64,000 nt of DNA, from assembly GCA_035610365.1 (NCBI GenBank), contig CM069435.1, forward strand, positions 17,969,123-18,033,122. Direction: 5' to 3'. Of this stretch, positions 34,630 to 44,460 are shown one piece after another (within the stretch, counting starts at the first letter, position 1; every line of letters starts with the position of its first letter). The notes below the pieces were generated by a model. The model did no database searches and was not told the DNA's origin. It worked only from the letters and a program-made list of their open reading frames with translations. The stretch comes from Aquatica leii (lineage: Eukaryota > Arthropoda > Insecta > Coleoptera > Lampyridae). The translations under genes were made by a program, and so were the position numbers.

Positions 34630-35697
34630 TCTTGTCCTCTTCTTATGGTTAGTACGGTGTCGTTGTACGTGGCCTATTTCACCACAGTTTAAAGTCGTCA
34701 TTCCTCTTTCCTTAAATATCCGTCGCACTATCTTCTTAATGCTTTTTAGTGTCTGCGCGGGTACTTCTGCAGCACACCAGAGCTTATGGCTGCCTTGGTG
34801 CGACGCCTCAAAACGTATGACTGTCTCAAACACAAGGCATAGAAAGGTTTAAATAGCTAATTGCTTCAAGAAGGTATTTGGTGCTGTAAGATGTGCAAGC
34901 CGTGACAATATACCGATGTCAGCACCGAACTCTTCAAGACTTTCCGCAGCTTTCTGAACACGATTTTTCATTTGGGCTTGATACACCTGTTGAAGATGAG
35001 TACATCCATATCTAAATTCTAAACGTGAAATAAAGAGTTCGTAATTTCCTTGGAGGTGATCAGGAACAGTCTGCAAAATTCCAAGCTCTTCTCCACGTAA
35101 GGCCACTATTAAAGAAGTCGCATTCTGTTTGTTGTTTTATCCATTAGCTACAGCTTCGGTTTCAAACTGTTTCTGGTAGGTTGACCATAGAACTTTACTA
35201 TCAAAATTTAGAGATACAACTTTAAACTTGTTAGTGGTTTCTTCCCCATGATCCATTAATAGCTCTTTTCTCGTAACACTTTCTTCACCATGGCAATTCA
35301 TTTGGTTCATTCTCTCTCCAAGCAGTTTCATTTTGTCTTCTAATTCGTCTTCTATTGCTTCTATTTTGTTTTCTAGGACTTCGTATATTTCTTCTCTTAA
35401 ATTTAACATATCTGCTTGAGTTTCCTCTTAAACCTTTTTAATTTGGTTTTATATGTTCGTTCGTATTTCTTTTTTTAAACTTCTAGAATTTTCCAACAAT
35501 TTTTCTTCTATTTTCTATTTTTCCATCTTTTTAGAATTTTCTTCTACTTTTCTTGTACATAGTTTCTTTCATTTTCTGACAATTTTCAGACAGTTTTTCT
35601 TCTATTTTCTGAGAATTTTTGCCCATTTTTTTATTTATCAATTCGAGAATTTTAAGTAGTTTTGCATCCATGTTTGTTTGCGAACGAGTTACCGCAT
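34630..35697 (-). pseudogene. Gypsy gag remnant of copy B
   Basis: Starts at the minus-strand ATG at 35697 in a frameshifted MPVTRSQ-equivalent. A coiled-coil stretch and the gag core follow: FDSKVLWSTYQKQFETEA (about 35200-35145), ILQTVPDHLQGNYELFISRLEFRYG (about 35080-35010) and HLQQVYQAQMKNRVQKAAESLEEF. The C-terminal part has a decayed zinc knuckle, NCGEIGH, near 34675. This shows that the lineage originally had a nucleic-acid-binding knuckle, which copy E has lost by deletion. It is inactive. Confidence 0.78.
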
Positions 35698-35839
35698 AAT
35701 TTTTTAAATTCTTATTTTTATATTAAATGCACCGGTTTAACGAGCTGGAAAAGATATAATTACGCTGTATAAACGTATTTATCACACAACGTTTTTATTA
35801 CGGGAGCAATATTAAATTACTTGTATTTACACCTTAAAA

Positions 35840-35862
35840 CCGCGAACTCCACACTGACACCA
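35840..35862 (-). other. Primer binding site of Gypsy copy B
   Basis: The minus strand reads TGGTGTCAGTGTGGAGTTCG just inside the 5' LTR. TGGTGTCAG is the complement of CTGACACCA, a tRNA-Leu 3' end, and the GTTCG further in fits the T arm. Confidence 0.65.
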
Positions 35863-35863
35863 C

Positions 35864-36167
35864 TGTAACGATTTTTAAATCTAATTTATTTGAAAACGAA
35901 ATATTTACAGGATTAGAAGTAAAGGTAACTAATTAAAACTAACGATATATAATTACTTTACATTAATTTATATAATACTATCACTAGATAGTTACTGTCC
36001 GCACTTTTAATTTATCTACAACTAACACTTAATTTATTTAAACCGACAAAGTCTTCTTCCGATTCAATACATTATAATTATATTCTTCCGTTATCTACAT
36101 CCTGAATGTTCCACGTTTTTCAATCAGCGCTCCAAAGTTTCTAAATACTTCGGGAACAGCTTCTTCA
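35864..36167 (-). repeat. 5' LTR of Gypsy copy B
   Basis: 304 bp read on the minus strand, starting near TGAAGAAGCTGTTCCCGAAG and ending AATCGTTACA. It contains TTCCCGAA and GAACATTCAGGAT (36099-36111), heat-shock-element-like with one mismatch. Confidence 0.72.
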
Positions 36168-36345
36168 AATGTCCTGCATTTCGACAAAATTTATCGGAAT
36201 TCCCACAAATTGTTGGGTGAAAACTTCTACATATTCTTCTAAAAATGCGGCATCTTGGTTGCTGATAACTTGGATGTCTTCTCCGATAACTTCTACGAGT
36301 TTCTAGTGCATTACGCCTTGCCTCTCCAAAAACCAAAAGCATGTC
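36168..36345 (-). pseudogene. Mariner-like transposase, N-terminal helix-turn-helix half
   Basis: The minus strand reads MLLVFGEARRNALETRRSYRR, then HPSYQQPRCRIFRRICR. It matches the DUF4817-type N-terminal domain of arthropod transposases (YGEAxxNxxEAxRxYxxRxP pattern). It runs directly into the 5' LTR of Gypsy copy B. The catalytic half continues at 28940 on the other side of the insertion. Upstream, the right inverted repeat extends to 36855. It is probably non-functional because of the split and decay. Confidence 0.8.
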
Positions 36346-36855
36346 AAGAAGTTCAGCGTTGTATAATTATGCATTTTTATACATAAATTATGCAAAATAG
36401 GCACATAAGTGATACACTTGATAGAAACTTCTCAAGACTAAGCAGTAAATATTTTTTTTTTTTGAAAATAAAGATGTTTATAATAAAGATCAAAAAGTGT
36501 TTAAATTTGAACGTACAAACTAGAAAACACGTGCCTGAAGTTTGAAGTACGTGTTTATTATTCGGCTTTTGTTTCATTGTTTAATGATAGCAAGTCTACT
36601 TCCTGTTAAATGATTGTTACAGTTACAATTTATCTTGTAATTCAATTTAAATAAAAATTTGTTTGGACGAATCGAAAAAAATGTTTCAGACAAATGCTTT
36701 ACTTTTATAAATCGGTTTTCAAAATATCTTGTTTTTAAATTTTCTGTATTTTTTAAGTATTCCTTAAAATTAAAAACAAAAAACGGCTATAACTATGAAC
36801 TGGGGTTAGTTCTAACTGCCGTTTTTGGGTGTTACAGCTTCGTATTAACACCCAG

Positions 36856-38262
36856 TATATATCGATTCTGTTACCTCGGTTAGGATTGATTCGAAAAAAA
36901 TTGTAGTTACATATTCAAAAAACGCATAAAAACTTGTTTAATACAAAAAAAATGAAAAAAACACCATCACCATCGTTTGCCATTTTTTCTTGAATCGCCC
37001 CAAAGATTTATTTTTTAATGCAATGGAGGGTGACGGAAAAAGGAATTTTGAGAGCAGAAAATGTTTATATTAGGGCGGCAAGGATCACTACTCCTTGAAT
37101 AAAAAGTTATATAATAAATTATTATTTTTATTTCTATAAATTATTACTATATTTTGATCATATTCATTAACACATAGGCAACCAAACGTGCACTATTGTT
37201 CAGGTTGTGTTGACTCGTATATCGTAATTCAAAATAATTCCTTCCTTGACCTGTTTGGTTATTAGACGTTTACAATTTCAATTTGTTGTGATCCACACCA
37301 ATACTTTGATAATTTTAGTCAGGTACATTTCTACAAAAATTAAAAAAAATCGTTTCGTTTATTTTTTGTGTAAATTAGAACAACTGATTGCAATTATCAG
37401 AAAGTTAGTGATAGTAGAGTATATTAAGTATTTTTCTAAATACTGACAGATTTTGTTTAATTTGCTATATTTTAGTTAAAAAGTCATTAATTTCATAAAG
37501 TTCAATCCAAAAAAAAATTAATACTGCAATAATTGCAATAAAAATCTTGTAAAAATTAAGTAAATTATCATTTGTGAATTACTAATTAATGAAAAGTCCA
37601 ATGTCTAATTTTTGGCTAATTTTTTTTTTGACAAGGCCAATAAACAACGTTACAAAGTTCACGTAAACGTTTTGTGTTGCAATTTGTTTATACGAAAAAA
37701 GATAAAATCTAACGTGTGAGTCACAAGCCAAAGAAAGGATTGCAAAAAATATTAATTAATTATACCTTCGCAGCAATTTGTTTTTAAATTATTGTGGCTA
37801 AGTCAACGAAATAGTCCTTGATCGACGGTACTTCAAAAAATACTAACATTAATTCGGGCTTAGTTTGAGATGGTTCCAGTTGTTCTAGAAGCGTCAAAGC
37901 GAATTCATACAAGCAACGATTAGAAGACTAAATAAAAATAACAACTCTTATCAAACATAATTGGGTCAAGTTCGAAGTATTTTAAGAACTACTAAATATG
38001 TAAACGTAAAATAAAGCTAAAAGTAAAGATAAGCACACTATATAGCCGTTATACAACGTGTTCAAGATAAGAATGCACAGCATTGGAATCTTGTAAAGGG
38101 TAATACAGATCGACTTAAATTAGGAAAAAGTCGAGTTATTTAAAGTATGTCTATTGTCTATTATCGCATCAATTTATTATTGTTTAACGTTTTCAAAATT
38201 TTCGTATTAGTTTTAAAATATTATAAAAACTAACAGCATTTTGTCATTGTCATTTTTCAAAT
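36856..38262. other. No gene recognised
   Basis: AT-rich, with short spurious readings only. Confidence 0.5.
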
Positions 38263-38486
38263 CAGTGGTTTCCAAACTTTTGGCCCGCGGACCCCTTTTC
38301 ATAGTCAAAACTTGCCCACGGACCCCGAGCGATAAAGCTGCATAAATGCATAATAGAAAAATTACAAATTTAGCTTGTCTTGAATGGTAAATGGTAACGT
38401 AAAAGTAAAATATAAATAAAACATTTAGTTGCAGTATTTATTGAAATTATAATTTTTGTTTTAAAAAAAAAAATTTTAATGTCTTA
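38263..38486. mobile_element. hAT-like terminal fragment
   Basis: CAGTGGTTTCCAAACTTTTG followed by GCCCGCGGACCCC is typical of hAT-type ends in arthropods. No matching right end was found before the next element, so this is a fragment. Confidence 0.5.
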
Positions 38487-38715
38487 GATCAGTGATTCCC
38501 AAAGTGGTCTCTATATCGACTCCCAGGGGTCTATGACAACCTGCAAGGGGTCTACGTCAGCGAAAAAAAAATTTGGGGGTCCAAATACATTTATTCGTTT
38601 CCAGAAAAGGAAAGTGCTAAGAAAATATTTAAAAAAATATAAACTGGTCGTTTATCACACAAATTATAGTGAATCAGTGTTATTTTGTTTGAGAGTGCCG
38701 GAGAAAAGTAAGTAT

Positions 38716-39166
38716 TGAAACGACCGAGAAATTACTTGCAAATGCAAGAGCCTTCTAGAACTGTTATCTAGTTTCTAGAAAATATAGCGAAAAGTGAGGA
38801 ACGATCGAGAAGAATTCGCTGATGTCTATAAAAGCCGAAGATGGAAATCGTAGGTCAGTTATGGCTGGAATGCGAATGTGTTAAGAAGATTATCAAGTTG
38901 AAGATAAATAAGTGTTTAGCACGTGCGAGAGTTTTAAATAAATAACAGTGTACACCGAATCGAGTGAACGTGACTCACAGTGTGATATCCGAGGACGTTA
39001 TCTTATCTCGTGTTATACAACGGTTATACATAAATTAGAGTGTAAGTGTTTTTATTATTAGATTTAATTAAGTTCGGTTAATTTAAATGTGTACATATTT
39101 CTAGAATAAGTAAAAGTAGTTTTAATCGTTTAAATAAATTAGTTTTTAATAAATAAAGACGTAACA
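38716..39166 (+). repeat. 5' LTR of Gypsy copy E
   Basis: 451 bp, TGAAACG to GTAACA. It contains heat-shock-element-like repeats (38753-38817), TATAAAA (38827-38833), a TCAGTT initiator with A at 38857, and AATAAA polyadenylation signals near the end. It is nearly identical to 44461-44911. Confidence 0.95.
38753..38860 (+). promoter_or_regulatory. LTR promoter of Gypsy copy E
   Basis: TTCTAGAA occurs at 38753-38760 and again at 38773-38780, exactly 20 bp apart. GAACGATCGAGAA at 38799-38811 is a three-unit heat-shock element with one mismatch, and another TTC follows. The TATA box (38827) lies 30 bp before the A of a TCAGTT initiator (38855-38860). The arrangement predicts transcription starting near 38857, possibly heat-inducible. 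Confidence 0.65.
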
Positions 39167-39167
39167 G

Positions 39168-39192
39168 TGGCGTCAGGTGTTGAGGTATCAAA
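39168..39192 (+). other. Primer binding site of Gypsy copy E
   Basis: TGGCGTCAGGTGTTGAGG begins one base after the LTR. Compared with TGGTGTCAG in copy B it has one change. It probably matches a tRNA-Leu 3' end. Confidence 0.6.
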
Positions 39193-39481
39193 CCGTTCGC
39201 GATTTTTAGTGTGAATACCATTAAGTTATTTGATATCGCACCCGTAATAAAAACATTGCGTAAATATCTGTTAAGATTCGCGATAAGCGTGTTTATTTAT
39301 AAAGTTAAAATAGTGTTTTTTTAAACTTTTTTTTCTTTTAACAAGTGCGTGATTGCGATATTATTTAAATTCGTTTTCGTGGTTTAATATTAACAAGTGG
39401 ATCGTTATTAAAATTTTCTGTTATACAAAAACTGCATTTTAAAAAGTAGTGTATTTAAACTTTCGTGTTATATTTAAATTT

Positions 39482-40609
39482 ATGCCGGTGACGCGTTCGC
39501 AAGCAGTTAAAATGGATGCAAAACTATTTGAATTTCTTGAATCGATAAAAAATGGTCAAGAATCGATGAATAGAAAAATGGAAGAAAAGTTTCACGAAAA
39601 TTCGCAGAAAATGGAAGAAAATTCTCAGAAAATGGAAGAAAAATTGTTGGAAAATTCAAGAAGTTTAAAAGAAGAAATACGAACGAGCATGGAAAATCAA
39701 ATAAAGACTATTGAGGAACAAATACAAGTTAGTGTAGGAAATCAAATCAAAATTGCGCAAGAGGAAACCCAAGCAGATATGCTAAATTTGAAAGAAGAAA
39801 TTTGCGAATCTGTGAATGAGAAAATAGAAGCAATAGAGGACAAATTAGAAGACAGAATGAAACTGCTTGAAGAAAGAATAAACCAAATGAATTACCATGG
39901 CGAAGGAAGTGTCACGAGTGAAGATTTAATAATGGACCGCCGGGATGAAAGCACTCACAAGTTTAAGGTTATACCGCCAAATTTTGATGGTAAAGTTCCA
40001 TGGTCAACCTACTACAAGCAGTTTGAAGCCGCAGCTACTGCTAATGGTTGGAGCAACAAGCAGAAAGCGACGTCTTTAATAGTGTCCTTACGTGGAGAAG
40101 CGCTTGGAATTTTACAAACTATTCCGGACCACCTGCAAGAAAATTACGAACTCTTAATATCACGATTAGAAATGAGATATGGGGATGCTCATCTTCAACA
40201 AGTATATCAGGCTCAAATTAAAAGTCGGGTTCAAAAAGCTGCCGAAAGTCTTCAAGAGTTTGAGGCTGACATCGCCAGACTAACACGGCTTGCGTATCCT
40301 ACAGCACCGGATACCTTCCTGGAGCAGTTAGCTATTCAAACTTTCGTAGATGGCCTCCGAGACAGCGAAACACAGCAGACTCTCCGGTTAGCTCGACCGA
40401 AGACATTGGATGACGCTTTGGTGCATGCTTTGGAGTTTGAAGCAGCAAAACAAGCATCGCAACGAGGTGGTCATAGACTCTGCTGTGCTACGGAATCATC
40501 AAGTACTGGTAGCCGACATCACGGAAGAAGTTATCCTGGGAATGGACGTGATAAAGAAGTATGGGTTCCATTTGGATATGAAGAACGATGTCCTGAAGAT
40601 CGACAATGA
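39482..40609 (+). CDS. gag: Gypsy Gag polyprotein, C-terminally deleted
   Basis: Gag builds the virus-like particle. The start at 39482 gives MPVTRSQAVKMDAKL, conserved with copy A; an upstream in-frame ATG at 39449 is less likely. Residues about 20-150 are a Glu/Lys-rich coiled coil with repeated ENSQKMEE. The Retrotrans_gag core covers about 160-335: FDGKVPWSTYYKQFEAAA, DHLQENYELLISRLEMRYGD, TFLEQLAIQTFVDGLRDSETQ. After about residue 337 (near 40490) the natural C-terminus with the zinc knuckle is missing. The frame then runs into protease sequence in the wrong frame until 40609. Core and coiled coil look intact, so particle assembly may be possible, but RNA packaging is doubtful. Confidence 0.85.
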   Translation: MPVTRSQAVKMDAKLFEFLESIKNGQESMNRKMEEKFHENSQKMEENSQKMEEKLLENSRSLKEEIRTSMENQIKTIEEQIQVSVGNQIKIAQEETQADMLNLKEEICESVNEKIEAIEDKLEDRMKLLEERINQMNYHGEGSVTSEDLIMDRRDESTHKFKVIPPNFDGKVPWSTYYKQFEAAATANGWSNKQKATSLIVSLRGEALGILQTIPDHLQENYELLISRLEMRYGDAHLQQVYQAQIKSRVQKAAESLQEFEADIARLTRLAYPTAPDTFLEQLAIQTFVDGLRDSETQQTLRLARPKTLDDALVHALEFEAAKQASQRGGHRLCCATESSSTGSRHHGRSYPGNGRDKEVWVPFGYEERCPEDRQ

Positions 40610-43600
40610 AGAAATTCCTTTTCATTCGTCAGAGAAGGCAGCCGTGCGAGTCTTATTGAGTGAAGACGTGACTCTGCCTGCAAGGACTGAAAGTGTGGTG
40701 ATGGCACGCCTGGATGGAAGTCTCCGGGAAGGCTACATACGCGCGATTGAACCAATGGAGGGCGGCTTAGTTGAAAAAGGACTACTCGTTGGCAGAACTT
40801 TAGTACGAGTAAAGAAGACGATGCCAGTAAGGATCTTAAACATCAACTCAGATCCTGTAACGCTGAAAAAGAAGACCGTGGTAGGCCAATGCACGCCAGT
40901 ATCACAAATTGTGAGATGCGTGAAGTCGAACGAAGATACGTCGCCGAAGAAGTGTCCACAACATCTATTGGACATTCTTACCACCAAATGCGAAAACCTC
41001 AGCCAAGACCAGCTGGCTAAAGTTAAAGTGTTGATCCAAGAGTACCAAGATGTGTTCGCGCTGGAGAGTGGCTCCAAGGGAAGAACTAACGTGGTGAAAC
41101 ATAAAATTAATACCGGAGACGCTCGGCCGATACGACAACATCCACGCAGACTTCCTTTGGCGAAAAGAGAAGAAGCCGAACAAATAATTACGGATATGGA
41201 GAGAGAAGGCGTGATTGAACCTTCAAGTAGTCCATGGGCATCCCCAGTGGTACTCGTGAAGAAGAAGGATGGATCAACGAAGTTTTGCGTAGACTACAGG
41301 CAGCTAAACGACGTGACCAAAAAGGACAGCTACCCTTTACCCAGAATTGACGATACGCTAGACACCCTGTCAGGATCCCAGTGGTTTTCTACGTTAGATT
41401 TAAAGAGTGGATACTGGCAGGTAGAATTAGAACCCAAGGATCGTGAAAAAACAGGTTTTACGATCGGAACTGGTTTGTGGCAGTTCACTGTAATGCCCTT
41501 CGGCCTGTGTAACGCTCCTGCAACGTTCGAGCGTTTGATGGAGACCATCTTGCGCGGATTGTCTTGGAAGACGTGCTTGGTCTACCTGGACGACGTGATC
41601 GTGGTTGGAAGGTCGTTTGAAGAGCACTTAAACAACTTGAAGGAAGTGTTCCAGAGATTACGTAGGGCTAACCTCAAACTGAGCCCAAAGAAGTGCCACG
41701 TATTTAAGAAGGAAGTCCAATACCTTGGCCACGTCGTATCTAGAGACGGAGTAAGGGCTGACCCAGACAAAATCCGAGCAGTGCAAGCATGGCCAAGACC
41801 GATTGACAAACATCAGGTCCGAAGTTTCCTTGGGTTGTGCACTTATTATAGAAGATTTGTCCCCGGATTTGCCAATATTGCCAAACCATTGACAAAACTA
41901 ACCGAAGAAAAAGCAGAATTTAGATGGAATGAAGACTGCGAAAATTCTTTTAATCAACTAAAACAGGCCCTAGTCACTTCGCCGATTTTGAGTTATCCAC
42001 GAGAAGATGGAAAGTTTGTTTTGGATACCGACGCAAGCAATATGGCCATAGGCGCGGTCCTTTCGCAGGTTCAAGATGGACAAGAAAAGGTGATCGCGTA
42101 CTTTAGCAAGGTTTTGTCTAGGCCAGAAAGGAATTATTGCGTGACTAGGAGGGAGCTGTTAGCAGTCGTTAAGTCCATCGAACATTTCTACAAGTATTTG
42201 TATGGACGAAGATTTTTACTGAGAACAGACCACGCCGCTTTAAAATGGCTACTGCAGTTCCGTAACCCAGAAGGACAAGTAGCAAGATGGATCGAGAGAC
42301 TGCAAGAGTATGACTACGACACAGAACACCGTGCCGGAAGCAGTCATCGGAACGCTGATGCCTTATCCAGAAGACCATGTCCGGCGGACTGCAGCCATTG
42401 TTCGCGACTGGAAGAAAAAGTCGAATGCCTCCGGAGAACTGCTATGGTTGATGATGAGTGGGAACCTGAGCAGTTACGTCGCGAACCAGAAGACGATCCT
42501 GAAATAAGACTACTCCTCGACTGGAAAGAAAGCGGCCGACGACCAACCTGGGAAGAAGTGAGTGCTTTGGGCAAAAATATCAAAGCGTACTGGGCGCAGT
42601 GGGACTCCTTGATAGTAGAAGACGGTCTTCTTAAGCGATCCCTAGAAAGTGCCGAGGGCACGGGAAACAAACTACAGCTGGTAGTGCCGAAAAGCAGGGT
42701 GACCGAAGTGTTGAAGCATCTCCAGGATGGGACATCGGGAGGACACTTTGGCATTAAGAAGACGTTGGGTAAAGTGCGAGAACGATTCTACTGGATGAAC
42801 TGAAAAGAGGACGTCATGAAATGGTGCCGTAAATGCACAGTCTGCGCATCAGGAAATGGTCCAGCGAGAAAGCGCAAAGCACCCATGAAACAATACAACG
42901 TAGGAAGCCCTTTGGAAAGAGTAGCGATTGACATCGCAGGGCCATTCCCAGAATCCGATTCGGGAAATAAATACATCTTGGTGGCGATGGATTATTTCAC
43001 GAAATGGACGGAGGCTTACGCCATACCCAATCAGGAAGCAGCTACAGTCGCAGACGTATTAGTAAAGGAGTTTTTCTGCCGGTTTGGAGTTCCGTTGGAA
43101 TTACACTAAGATCAAGGCCGCAATTTTGAGTCTGGGCTGTTTCAAGAAGTTTGCCGACTGTTAGGAATTAAGAAGACTAGGACAGCGCCTCTCCATTCGC
43201 AATCTGATGGCATGGTTGAACGGATGAATCGAACAATGGGCAAGTACTTAGCCAAGGTAGTGTCCAAACACCAAAGAGACTGGGATCAGTACTTGCACCT
43301 TTTCCTTATGGCATACCGATCATCCGTTCACGAAAGCACAAGCCAAACACCATCCTGTGTCATGCTCGGTCGTGAGATAAGATTACCATGCGATCTTCAA
43401 TTTGGGCGAAGACCGGAAGAAGAAGTTGCTGGAGAAGATTACGTCAGCAAGCTGGCCAAGAGGTTAGACGAAGTACATGAAGAGGTCCGTAAAAATACAC
43501 AAATTGCCAGCGACAGGATGAAAACAAGATATGACGTCAAGGCGCAAAATGGTGGGTTTCAACCTGGCGATATGGTCTGGTTTTATAACCCTCAAAGGAG

Positions 43601-43892
43601 ACGTGGTTTGTTGCCGAAGCTGCAAAGGCAATGGGAGGGCCCCTATGAAGTCGCGCAGCGTATTAACGACGTTATATACCGCATCCGAAAACCGCCCAGA
43701 GGCAAGCCAAAAGTGGTCCACGTCGATCGTCTAGCCCCGTTTGCTGGCGATAACCACAATCCGCAAGTTCAGGTCCGAACCAGAGTAATAAGTAGCAGAA
43801 CCAGGAATCCAATCGAAGAAATGGAGTTCGAAAAGTTTATGAACTTATACGGAGGTTCTGGAAAAGCTAGGTTCGGAGTTACCACCGAGGAA

Positions 43893-44297
43893 CAACAAGA
43901 CCTGTTCCAGACACAAAAAGATTACGCCATCGCACATTGCGTGAGCGAGGAGCTTGACATGTCCAAAGAGGTTGCAGTCGTGTTTAAAAAGAAGTTTGCA
44001 CAGCTAGATGAATTACGAAGACAGCAACCGGCAGTCGGAAAGGTTTTAGGACTACGTGGTGACGGACGCTTCGTTTTCTATCTGGTCACCAAGAAATACT
44101 CACGTGTCAAGCCGTTATACAAAGATCTGTGGCGAACATTATGGAGTCTCAAGAGACAAATGGAGTTCCATCATGTTAAGAAATTGGCGGTACCCAAGCT
44201 TGGTTGTGGCTTAGACCAATTGAATTGGAGGACAGTTCGAAACATGTTGGAGGTCGTCTTCCGAGGAACAGGCGTTCAAGTGTTGGTCTGTAGTTAC
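43893..44297 (+). other. TARG1/OARD1-like macro domain in Gypsy pol
   Basis: About 135 residues after the integrase GPY/F motif match the macro-domain fold of TARG1 (OARD1), an enzyme known to remove ADP-ribose from Glu/Asp side chains. Seen in order: DYAIAHCVSE, VAVVFKKKF, LDELRRQQ, GRFVFYLVTKK, KPLYKDLWRTL, KKLAVPKLGCGLDQLNW, and a last strand VQVLVCSY. TARG1 uses Lys84 and Asp125. The aligned residues here are the Lys at 44091-44093 (LVTK) and the Asp at 44214-44216 (GCGLD), both present. The loop after LDM reads SKE, where TARG1 has Gly-Ala-Gly, so ADP-ribose binding may be altered. Hydrolase activity is inferred, not shown. Confidence 0.88.
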
Positions 44298-44336
44298 CAA
44301 CAGAGGAGAGTATTGGGTCAGGAAAAGTCCATTGAC

Positions 44337-44393
44337 TGTTACTTTTATGGTCAAGGAAGTTGCCGAAATGGAGGAAGCTGCCGCTATCGCCAC
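44337..44393 (+). other. CCCH zinc finger at the end of Gypsy pol
   Basis: CYFYGQGSCRNGGSCRYRH gives C-X7-C-X5-C-X3-H, the CCCH spacing used by many RNA-binding fingers. It follows the macro domain after a short linker and precedes the polypurine tract by about 55 bp. Its presence in copies A-D, with the spacing still readable, suggests long-term selection. Role inferred: binding of element RNA or of a host RNA target. Confidence 0.85.
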
Positions 44394-44446
44394 GATCCCT
44401 TTTACCGGTGTCGCATCAAGTCTCCTGTTCTGGGACAGAACAGTCC

Positions 44447-44460
44447 TAAGAAGGGGGCAG
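44447..44460 (+). other. Polypurine tract of Gypsy copy E
   Basis: AAGAAGGGGGCAG directly before the TGAAACG start of the 3' LTR. Similar purine runs precede the 3' LTRs of copies A, B, C and D. Confidence 0.85.

Larger units (their letters stand above)
28966..36167 (-). mobile_element. Ty3/Gypsy copy B (degenerate) inserted in the mariner-like element
   Basis: On the minus strand: 5' LTR (36167-35864), primer binding site, gag from 35697, protease, RT, RNase H traces, integrase (32884-31980) and the start of the macro domain (31800-31598). A LINE follows (31597-29422), then the rest of the macro domain and the CCCH finger (29421-29101), the polypurine tract, and only the first ~80 bp of the 3' LTR (29044-28966). 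The transposase resumes at 28940, so the end of the 3' LTR has been lost. Frames are broken throughout. Confidence 0.85.
27722..36855 (-). mobile_element. Mariner-like transposon carrying nested Gypsy and LINE insertions
   Basis: The left end CAGGATGTTAATAC (27722) pairs with the right end GTATTAACACCCAG (ends 36855), with TA at both borders. The inverted repeats are long and imperfect; for example 28060-28170 pairs with 36590-36700 around GAAAAAAATGTTTCAGACAA. The minus-strand transposase is split: N-terminal part at 36345-36168, C-terminal part at 28940-28260. The 7.2 kb between is Gypsy copy B, which contains a LINE. Without the insertions the element would be near 1.9 kb. Confidence 0.85.

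Noticed and set aside
42801-42803. TGA considered as a programmed readthrough site
   Set aside because: It lies inside the integrase zinc domain and a second, different stop follows 300 bp later. Simple mutation is more likely.
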